DNA of 46,801 nucleotides. Source: Pseudobdellovibrionaceae bacterium. Lineage in GTDB: Bacteria > Bdellovibrionota > Bdellovibrionia > Bdellovibrionales > UBA1609. How positions within the stretch are numbered: the first letter of the stretch is position 1; every line of letters starts with the position of its first letter. Both the position numbers and the translations under genes were made by a program. Positions 13,601 through 25,600 of the stretch are shown here, in pieces. The DNA is taken from positions 216,152 through 262,952 of the forward strand of contig JABJQG010000020.1 of the NCBI GenBank assembly GCA_018663505.1, given 5' to 3'. A model generated the notes under the pieces. That model ran no database searches, was not told the DNA's origin, and saw nothing but the letters and a program-made list of their open reading frames with translations.

Positions 13601-16600
13601 GCACCTTCCCAGGTACTGGTGGTGATTGTGGCGCAGGGCTAGCACCAGCTGCTTTTTGCACAGTTATTGTTACCTTTTCACCTGTGGGTATTGGAACTGT
13701 GCCTGATTCTATTGTTATTAATTACAATGATGGGTTATCTGCACAACAATCCACACGAGATTTACAAGGTACTGGTGTTACGCCAGCCAACATAACAGTT
13801 TCCAACGGACCTACTTATGATTTTGGATCAAAAGGTATAGGTTCCGTTTCTGAATTTACATTAACTTTAACTAACGGTGGTGGAGCTGATGCCACATCTA
13901 TGGCTGACGCAGGAAGCTTAGCCGCACCCTTTGCTTTTAAAGGGGGAACTTATCCTGGAACAGCAGGAACATGTGGAGTCATTTTATCAGCTTCATCCAA
14001 CTGTTCCATTGTAATAACTTACTCTCCAATTGCTGCGGTACTTTCTAATGATACCCTTGATATTAATTATCATGATGGTGCTTCTGCACAAACAACTTCT
14101 CGTGCTGTGGCTGGTACTGGAGCGAACCTTGCTTTCTTAACAGTATCTAATGGCGCTATTTTTGATTATGGCACACAAGCTATTGCCTCTAATACCGATC
14201 AAATTTTTACCATTACAAATACGGGTGGCGTAGGCGCTACTGTAATTTCAGGTTCGGGATTAAGTGCTCCTTTTACTTTTAAAGATGGAACATTCCCTGG
14301 AACTGGTGGTGACTGTGGGGTTTCTTTAGCCTCCTTAGGAACCTGTACCGTTGTTGTCACATATTCACCAACAACGGCAGTGCTTTCTTCTGACCAACTG
14401 GATATTAATTTTAATGATGGAGATTCTGCCCAAGTTGTATCTAGAGATATTCAAGGTACAGGAGCCATTGCTGCACAACTTGTTATTTCAGATGCCACAA
14501 CATTTGATTATGGCACAGTGCCAACTTCAGGTATTTTAGACCATACTTTCACCGTGGATAATACTGGCGGAGTGCAAGCAACGAGTATTGCCGACGCTGG
14601 AGTTCTCGCTGCACCTTATACTTTTAAAGGTGGCACTTATCCAGGTATTGGCGGCGGTTGTGGAGTGAGCTTAGCAAGTGGAGCACAGTGTTCCATAGTT
14701 GTCACTTTTGCTCCCACATTAACTGGCCCGCAGTCTGACACCATTCAGTTAAATTATAATGATGGAGCCATAAGCACAAATACAATACGAGACATACAAG
14801 GTAACGGTGCAAACCCCGCTAATATCACAATTACCGAAGCGCCTATATATGATTTCGGAACACTTACTGTTGGCTCCTCAGTAGATGCCACTATAAACTT
14901 AACAAATAATGGCGGCGTAGCAGCCACCTCCCTTTCTGGATCTGGCCTTGCGGCCCCATATACATTTAAAGGTGGCACTTACCCAGGTACAGAGGGAACG
15001 TGTGGTGCAAGCTTAAATACTTCAACGGCCTGTACTATTGTGGTCAATTTTAATCCAACTAACCCTGGCACACTTACTGACACTCTCCTATTGGATTATA
15101 ATGACGGAGTCATTGCCCAGCAAAAAAATATCGGCTTTACATCTAATGTTACTAGTGCTGCCAACTTAAGTATTTCTAATGGTCCTAGTCTTGATTTTGG
15201 TACTCAGCCATTAAGTTCTGTGAATGATTTTACATTTACTATTACAAATGCTGGAAATACTGATGCAACCAGTGTTAGTGGTACAGGATTAGCGGCACCA
15301 TTTACATACAAAGATGGCACATACCCAGGTACTGGTGGTACATGTACCGGCACAGTCTCTCCAGGAACTTGTACTATTGTTATCACATTTATTCCTACTG
15401 TGGGTGGCCCATACTCAGATACTGTTGTCATTGACTACTTCAACGGAGTGAGTGCTCAATCGGCCTTAAGAGATGTTGCCGGTGAAGGTGCTGCCGCGGC
15501 TATTTTAAATATTTCAGAAACTGACCCTTTTGATTATGGCATTCAATCATTAACATCTAATACCGATTATACATTTATAGTTAGTAATGATGGCGGATTA
15601 TCCGCATCAAGTATTGCCGATGCTGCAGGTTTGGCAGCACCCTTCAACTGGAAAGATGGAACTTACCCTGGTACCGGCGGCACTTGTGGAGCTGGCTTAG
15701 GAATTGGTGCCACTTGTACCATTATTGTGACTTACACTCCAACATTAGTAGGTGCGCACACTGACACTATTGCTCTTGATTACAATGACGGATTAGTTGC
15801 ACAGCAAAGTACACGTGACATTCAAGGTTCTGGTGTGAGTGCTGCACTACTTAATATATCCGACGGTGCCACTTATGATTATGGTACTGTAGCTGTTAAT
15901 TCCTCTTCGGATTACACTTTTACTGTCTCAAATAATGGGGGTGCAACAGCCACATCTATGGCTGATGCCGCAGGCCTAGCTGTACCATTTAATTGGAAAG
16001 ATGGAGTTTACCCCGGCACAGGGGGAGACTGTGCGGCCTCGCTTTCTGCCGCTGGAAGCTGTACCATTGTGGTCACCTATAACCCAACAGGAACTGGTTT
16101 TCATCCAGATGCTATTGAAATTAATTATGACGATGGTGCCACAGCCCAAGTGACGACTCGTGATATTCAAGGTACAGGTTCAAATCTTGGTTTAATCACA
16201 ATCTCTGACACTCCTACTTTTGACTATGGAACAAAATCTATAGCTTCTAGCACGGACTACATCTTCACTATTACAAACACTGGTGGAGTGGGCATCACTG
16301 CTTTAGGTGGTACAGGATTGATTGCCCCATTTACTTTTAAAGGAAGTACTTATCCTGGCACAGGTGGTGATTGTGGAGCAACACTGGCTTCTTTAGGAAC
16401 TTGTACTGTTGTGGTTACCTATAGCCCAACAGGTGCAGCAATTCATAACGACACTTTGGATATCAACTATCATAATGGAGCTTCTCCTCAAACATCTTCA
16501 GTGGGTGTAACAGGCACTGGGGCAACAGCGGCGTTGTTAGTGATTTCAGACAGCGCCACTTATGATTATGGAACCATCGCAACTGGTGGTACGGCAGATC

Positions 16601-19600
16601 ATACTTTCACAGTGGATAATACTGGTGGAGTGGCAGCAACCCTATTAACTGACGGTGGTGGTTTAGCCGTTCCATTTAACTATAAAGATGGCACTTACCC
16701 TGGTACAGGTGGCAGTTGTGGAGCCACTTTAAATAATGGAGCTCAATGTACAATCATTGTGAGTTATAGTCCAATTATTGGTGGATCAGATTCAGATACT
16801 ATACTGTTGGATTATCACAACGGTACAAGCTCACAACAGGCAAACCGAGGGGTACAAGGTACTGCCACAGCTCCTGCAGTTATAGATATTTCAGAAACTG
16901 ACCCTTATGACTATGGTTTACACGCGATCGCTTCTTCCACAGATTATACTTTTACTTTAAGTAACTCTGGTGGAGTTCAATCCACATCCATGGCAGGTTA
17001 TGGTTTAGCGGCCCCCTTTGAATTTAAAGGGGGAACTTATCCCGGAACTGGTGGCGATTGTGCATTAACATTAAATAATGGCAGTAACTGTAGCGTTGTC
17101 ATTACTTATACTCCATCTACTGGGGTTCTACATCCTGACACTTTTAATATTGACTACAATGATGGGGCTGCGGCTCAAACTTCTTCCCGTGACATTCAAG
17201 GTACGGGGACATCTACTGCTATATTAACAATAACTGAAATTGATCCCTACGACTATGGAGATGTTCCCTCTGCGGGATCTTCAGATTATACATTTACTAT
17301 CACTAACACCGGGCCAATAACTGCAAGTGCCATTGCTGGTGGTGGCTTAGCTGCACCTTGGACATATAAAGGGGGCTCTTTTCCAGGTACTGGAGGTAAT
17401 TGTACTACATCACTCGCCGCTTCTGGAACTTGTACAACAGTTGTTACTTTTAGTCCTACTGTTACAGGTCCATCAACAGATACCATTGATATCAGTTATA
17501 ACAACGGAGCTATCCTAGTAAATTCCACAAGAGTTGTTCAAGGTAATGGAGTTACCGCAGCACTGCTCACTCTTTCTCACAGTCCTATTTATGATTTTTC
17601 TCAAAAAGCTCAAGGGTCAATAAGTGAAGCCACTCTCACCCTTGAAAACACGGGAGGCTTTGAAGCCTCTGGGGTTGCAGGTTCTGGTTTAGCAGACCAA
17701 TTTAGTTTTAAAGATGGCGCTTACCCTGGAACAACAGGAACATGCGGAGCTACTTTAGCTGTTAGTACAACTTGTACCATTATAATCACCTATACTCCAG
17801 ACACATTGGCTGTACACAATGACCAAGTTATCATTGATTACAATGATGGAGTATCCGCGAAACAAGTCACACGAAATGCTACAGGAGAAGGTATTACTGG
17901 AGCATTTATTCAGATTTCTAATGCCAGTATTTTTAACTATGGTACTAAAGCTGTAAATTCCGTTTCAGAACATTCATTCACTATCGATAACACAGGCTCA
18001 ACCACTGCAACCACTATTTCAGGCGCTGCCTTAAGCTTACCTTTTAAATATAAAGGGGGAGCATTTCCAGGGGTTGGTGGTGACTGTAGTGCTTCACTAA
18101 ATGCTTTAACTAGTTGTAGTGTAGTTGTGGAGTACGCCCCAACAGCTCTTGGTTTAGCTAGTGATACATTTACGATTAACTATAATAATGGGGCCGCAGC
18201 AGCTGTTGCAAATCGTAACATTGAAGGCATTGGGGCACCTGCCGCCACTCTTGCTATTACTGAAGCTCCCACTTATGACTATGGCACCCTCACTGTAAAC
18301 AGTATGACTAACGCCACAGTAAATGTCACCAATACTGGTGGTGTACCAGCAACTTTTATTGTGGGTTCCGGACTGATTGCTCCCTATAATTATGAGGGTG
18401 GCGCTTACCCTGGAACTACTGGGACTTGTGGAGCGGGTCTTGCCTCTTCAGATTCTTGTACTATTGTTATAACTTTTTCTCCAACAACGACAGGAACTCT
18501 TACAAGTACTTTAGATTTAGATTATAATGATGGGGCGGCAGCTCAACAATCTTCAGTAGGTTTTACTGCTGTTTCCAACTCCCCAGCCCTGTTAAATATT
18601 TCTGATGGAGTCACATATGATTTTGCTTCCCAACCAATTGGTTCCACCAATGAATATACATTTACAGTGACCAATGATGGTTCTTCTCAAGCCACAGCAA
18701 TGGATGGAGTTGGCTTAGTTGCCCCTTACGAATACAAAGATAGTTCTTACCCTGGTACTGGCGGAACATGTGGCTTATCACTGGCTCCAACAGTTTCCTG
18801 TACGATAATTGTCACCTTCGCACCTGGTTCCGCTGGAACATTTAATGATAATATTGAAATTGATTATGATGACGGAGTCACTACACAAACATCTCTTCGA
18901 GCAGTTACTGGAATTGGAGCCTCGGCTGGCGTTATCACTATTTCAGATGGACCAATATATGATTATGGCACCTTTGCGACCACATCCTTCAATGATTATA
19001 GTTTAACTCTTACAAATGCTGGGGATTTAAATGCAAGTAGCATCACTGGTTCTGGATTGGTTGCTCCATTTAGTTTTAAAGATGGAAGCTACCCTGGCAC
19101 CGGTGGAAATTGCGGAGCCACTTTAGTGGGCGGTGGTGGAACATGTACAATTATTGTTACATACAATCCAACATCAGTTGCCCCTCATAGTGACTCTATT
19201 GTTATAGATTATAATGATGGCGTTTCGCCAAAACAAACAACTCGAGATGTACAAGGTATTGGTACAAACCCAGCAAGCCTTACAATTTCAGAAACCGATC
19301 CCTATGATTATGGAATAACAGGGGCCGGTGTTCCCCTAGAGCATACCTTTACAATTGATAATACCGGTGGTGTTGCAGCAACAAGTTTCTCAGGTTCAGG
19401 GCTATCTGCTCCCTTTGATTGGAAAGATGGTACCTTCCCAGGTACTGGAGGCGACTGTACTGCCACACTGGCGGCCAGTGCACAATGTAGTATTGTGGTT
19501 TCTTTTGCTCCAGGCAGTACCGGCGCATATGCGGACACCATTCAAATTGGTTTTAATGACGGTACACCAACTCCAAAGTCAGCCACTCGCGATGTGTCTG

Positions 19601-22600
19601 GAGATGGAGCTAACTTAGCTATAATTTCTGTGTCTGATGGTCCGTCTTATGATTATGGACAAGAAGCCGTTGGTGCCAATGTAGATTTCACTTTCACTTT
19701 AACAAACACTGGTGATGTTCCTGCAACATCTATGAATGGACAAGGATTATTGGCTCCTTTCACTTATTCTGGCGGTGGATACCCTGGCACAGGTGGAACT
19801 TGTGCTGTTACACTTGCTCCCTCTGCATCGTGTACCATTGTTGTCCGATTTTCACCAAATGGTACCGGTACAGTTTCTGATGACATTGATATTGTTTACA
19901 ACAACGGTCAAGCCTCTGTAAGCTCCCAGAGGACGGTAGATGGTGAAGGTATAACCCCTGCTAGTTTGTCTATAGCTGTAGTAAATACAGATTCTTTTAA
20001 CTGGGGCACACGTGCTGTTGGTTCTAGTACAAATATGACTTACGAAATTACAAATGATGGCGACGCCGATGCCACTAATATTGCTGCCACTGCTTTTTTA
20101 AATGAATTTTCTTTTCAAGATGGAACTTACCCAGGAACTGGTGGCGACTGTGGAGCAACATTAGCCGGCGGCTCTTCTACTTGTACTGTAGTTGTCAGTT
20201 GGGACCCCACAAGTACTGGCAGTCAACTTTCTACCTTACGTTTAGACTATGAAAATGGTACCCATAATACCACTCCAACAGCATTAACTGTTAATCTTCA
20301 AGTTGGTGTTCAGGGTTTTGCTAACCCGGCAGCTCTTCTGCAAGCCACTCCTACTTCTCACGATTTTGGGCTAGTGGTTGTTGGCAATACTGTGGAAACA
20401 AATATTACTCTCACAAATAATGGCGGAGTAGATGCTGACAACATGGCTGGCTCCGGCTTAGTGACTCCTTTTCGTTTTAAAGGCGGAACATACCCTGGGA
20501 ATGGCGGTACTTGTGGAGCCACTTTAGCTCCAACTCTGTCATGTGTTGTGGTAGCAAGTTATACTCCCACAGCTGCAGGAGCTGATGCTGGTACTATGAG
20601 TATCACATACAACGATGGTGCTGCCGGACAAGCTGCAACTGTGAATTTTACTGCCACAGCCACTGATGCTGCTGTACTTCTTTTATCAGGTTTAGACCCT
20701 CATGATTTCGGAGTACGTGGTACAAATACAATCACTGTTACTTCATTCACCATATCTAATGCTGGTGGAGCCGATGCCAGCACAGTGAGTGGCGCTGTTC
20801 TTACTGCCCCATTTGCCTGGACTGGTGGAAGTTACCCAGGAACTGGCGGAAACTGTGGCACAGATATATTACAAGGAAATAGTTGCCAGATTGAAATTGA
20901 ATATTCACCAACCACCTCAGGAGCTCATTCTGATACTATTACCATTGATTATAACAATGGTTCAACTTCGGATCAGGTCACAACTGATCTCCTAGCTTCA
21001 GCTTCCAGTCTTGCTTATATTGAAGTATCAAATAGTCCGTCATACTATTATGGATCTAAGATTTTAAGCACAGATACAGATTATGCTTTTACTGTGACCA
21101 ATAATGGGGGAGTAAACGCCACCTCTTTAGATGGTACTGGCCTTGCTGCACCTTTTACTTTTAAAGGCGGTGCCTTCCCAGGTATTGGTGGCAGTTGTAC
21201 AACCGTATTAACACCCTCTAATAATTGCACAGTTGTAGTAACATTTACTCCAACTGGAACAGGGTTGTTTACTGATAACTTAAGTATTGATTTTCACGAT
21301 GGTGCTGTAAGTAATTCTGTACTCAGACAAGTTCGTGGAACAGGTGCCGATTCTGCTGTACTGGATTTTGTTGATGGAGCTGTACATGACTACGGTGCAA
21401 GAGTAACTACTGGCACTTACCAATACATCCTTCAACTTACAAATTCAGGAGGAACAGTAGCCACTGGTATTAATATTACAAATAACATCATAGCCCCGTT
21501 TACTTTCCTCGGCGGAACTTATCCCGGCACAGGTGGTAATTGCTCCACATCTTTAGCGCAAGGTGGAACCTGTAACATGTATGTGGTCTACTCCCCTACC
21601 ACAGTGGGCGCACATTCAGACACATATACTCTTGAGTATAACGATGGTGCTATACCTCAGCAAAGCAGTATCATCATTCAAGGAACTGGAAGCGCTACCA
21701 CTGCTGTGCTTGAAATTTCTGATGGTCCAACCACTTATGATTTTGGCGGTATCATTTCTGGCAATGGTACTATTACTCATGATTTTACAGTGACCAACAC
21801 TGGTGGTTCCATAGTTGATTACACAACAATAGTAGATAGCAGTACCATAACATCGCCATTTGTTTGGGAAGGCGGAACATTTCCTGGAACGGCTTCCAAT
21901 TGTGGTAATGGTCCCTTGGATACTCCTGCAGGAAGTCACATTGCTCCCGGAGGCACCTGTTCACTTAGAATTTCTTATACACCAACCTCAGTTGGAATAC
22001 ATAACAGTACAGTTTCCTTAAATTACTTTGATGGACTAGCCTCTCAAACTACCACTCGCCCAATAACTGGCCAAGGTGAGAGCCCAGCATTACTAAATAT
22101 TAGCAACGGTCCCACTCACAACTATGGTAGTCAATTATTAGGAACTAACAATGATTTCACATTTACTGTGACCAATGATGGGGACGCACAAGCAACAAGT
22201 ATGACTGATGGCACAGGATTATCCGCACCTTATAGTTTTAAAAGTGGAGGCTATCCAGGTACTGGTGGCACATGTGTTGGAGTTCTCAACGGTGGTGCCT
22301 CCTGTACAATCATTGTAACGTATACACCAGCAACGGCTGCCACCCATAATGATACTGTTCTCATTGATTACGATGATGGTAATGGCGGACAAACATCTTC
22401 ACGTGCTCTTACAGGAGTTGGCCTTGATGCCGCCGTATTAAATATTACAAATGTAAGTACAAACGACTACGGGACAGTGGCACGAAACTCTACTTCAGAA
22501 CTATCGTTTACTGTAACCAATAGTGGTGGGCTGGATGCCACAAGTGTCGCTGATGGCTCAGGTTTAGCGCTGCCATATAATTATAAAGGTGGCTCTTACC

Positions 22601-25600
22601 CAGGCACTGGTGGAGATTGCAGCACAACCATTTCTGCTTCGGCTTCCTGTACTCTTGTTGTTACTTACAACCCAACAGTTAATAACACAGATTCGGATAG
22701 TGTATTGATTGACTATAACGATGGTAATGGCTCTCAAACAGCTTCGCACCTAATACAAGGCATTGCTGTTGACCCTGCTTCTGTTACTATTTCAGAAGGC
22801 AACCCCTATGACTATGGAAATGTGGCATTAGATTCATCTACAAATAAAATCTTTACTTTAACCAATGTGGGTGGCGTTCCAGCAACAGGCTTATCAGTAT
22901 CTGGCCTCCTGGCTCCTTATGATTTTACTGGTGGCTCTTACCCTGGTTCCGGTGGAGATTGCGGTGCAAGCCTTAATGGGTCAAGCTCCACTTGTACTAT
23001 TGAGGTCACACTAAACCCTATTTCTGGTGGATTTAAAAGCGATACCATTGTTGTTGACTACAATGATGGAGTTAGCTCTCAACAAACAACACGAGCCATA
23101 GAGGGCACATCAATTCTAGTGGCAGTACTTGATATTTCTGATGGTGCCACATTTGATTATAGTTCAAACACAGTGAACGTTCCTGTGAATAAAACATTTA
23201 CTGTAACAAATAACGGTGGTCTTACTGCCTCTGGAATTGCTGACGGCCTTGGATTAGGAGCCCCCTATACTTGGGAGGGTGGAACATTCCCTGGAACAAG
23301 TGGAGATTGCGGAACAAGTCTCACTTCAACTAGTACCTGTACTGTTACTGTTACCTATACTCCAACAACAGTTGCGGTTCATAATGATTCTATTTTAATT
23401 GATTACAACAATAGTTTAACAGCTCAAACAACAACAAGAGCCGTTACTGGATCAGGTGTTAGCTTAGCTAATATTAGCATTTCAGATGCCGCCACTTACA
23501 ATTATGGATTAGTGGCCGCTAACACAAGTAATGACCATGCGTTTACATTAACAAATAACGGTGCATCACAAGCTTCAGCTATTACCGATGGCATTGGACT
23601 AACAGCCCCTTATGACTGGAAAGATGGTCTCTTCCCAGGAACTGGCGGCGATTGCGGTGCTACATTAAACGGAGGAAACTCAACATGTACTGTAGTTGTT
23701 ACGTATAATCCAACAGCCAATGGCACACATAACGACACCATCTTAATTGATTACAATGATGGGAATTCTGCTCAAGTGGCCAGTCGTGCTGTTCAAGGTG
23801 TTGCTGCTAATCCTGCCGTGTTAGATATTTCTGAAAACCCGAATTATGATTATGGTGACGTAGTCACACTCACAACAAAAGATAAATCCTTTGTCTTAAC
23901 AAATAATGGTGGTGTTAATGCCACAAGCATTGCTGATGACTTGGGCTTAGCTGCACCATTTACTTGGAAAAATGGCACCTTCCCAGGCACTGGTGGTGAT
24001 TGTGGAACCGGTCCAGTTGTTCCCTTGGGTACATGTACCATAGTTGTAACATACTCACCTACTGCGGCAGGACCTCAGTCCGATATCATCTCTGTTAATT
24101 ATCACAACGGAACGAGTACAGTTGTAACTACCAGAGATATTTTAGGCCAGGGTGTTAGCTTAGGTGTGCTGACTATTTCCGAGTCGGAACCATTTGATTA
24201 TGGAGCCGTTGCTACAAACTCAATCACAGATCACACTTTTATTATTACTAATATTGGTACTGGAACAGCCTCCAGTATTTCTGACGGTCTCACTTTAGCT
24301 GCTCCTTTTTCTTGGAAAGGTGGAGGAGCATATCCAGGTGCTGGAGGAGATTGCAACACATCTCTTGCTGGTGGTAACGCTACATGTACTATAGTTGTCA
24401 CTTACTCACCTACTGCCGATGGCTCTCACTCTAATACGATTACAGTGGATTATAATGACGGCGTTAGTGCTCAACAAGTCACTCGTGGCTTACAAGGTAC
24501 GGCATCAGCACCAGCTAGCATATCAATTTCTGATGGAGCTACTTTTGACTTCGGTAGCGTCGCTACATCTACAGTTGTAGAAAAAACATTTACACTTACA
24601 AACAACGGGGATGTTTTAGGTACAACAATGGGTGATGGTTTTGGATTATCTGTTCCTTTTGACTGGAAAAATGGTACCTACCCTGGAACCGATGGAGACT
24701 GTGGACTCACACTAGCTCCATTGGGAACATGTAGCATTGTGGTTACTTATTCACCCACAATTGTAACAACCAGTAATGATACTATCATTGTTAACTATGA
24801 TAATGGAGTGACCGAAGTCGCTGCAACACGCGCTGTTTCTGGAACAGGCGTAAATCCTGCTGTCCTCACCATTTCTGATGGTGCTACTTATAATTTTGGT
24901 AACCAAACCTTGGGAGTCTCTACAGACCACACATTCACAGTTACAAATTCAGGTGGAGATGATGCCACTAGCTTAGCTGGTTCCGGTCTAGCTGCCCCAT
25001 TTACTTGGAAGGATGGCACCTACCCTGGAACTGCGGGAACATGTGACACAGACCTTACTATTGCAGAGTCTACTTGTACTATTGTAGTCACCTACGATCC
25101 AACTGTAGCCATCCTAAGTAATGATCAAATCGTACTGGATTTTAATGATGGAACAGCCTCTCAACAAGCAACAAGAAATATATCAGGCACAGGTTTAGAG
25201 CCCGCTTTATTAACAATTTCAGATGGCCCTTCTTATGACTATGGCACACAAATAAACGGATCCGCAACAGACAAAACTTTTACCATTACTAATAATGGAG
25301 ATGCACCAGCTACGGCTGTTGCAGATGGCTTAGGCTTGGCTCTTCCATACAACTGGAAAGATGGAACCTACCCTGGTACAGGAGGAAATTGTGGAATAGC
25401 TCCTGTGGCTGCTTCGGGAACATGTACTATTGTAGTTACTTACTCACCCACATCTGTAGCCACAAGCCCTGACACTATTATCGTAGACTACAATGACGGA
25501 GTCATTGCTCAACAAACTTCAGTGGCCATCACTGGAACTTCTGTATCCCCTGCTCTTTTAGCAATATCGGGAACTGACTCTATTGATTATGGTTCAACAA

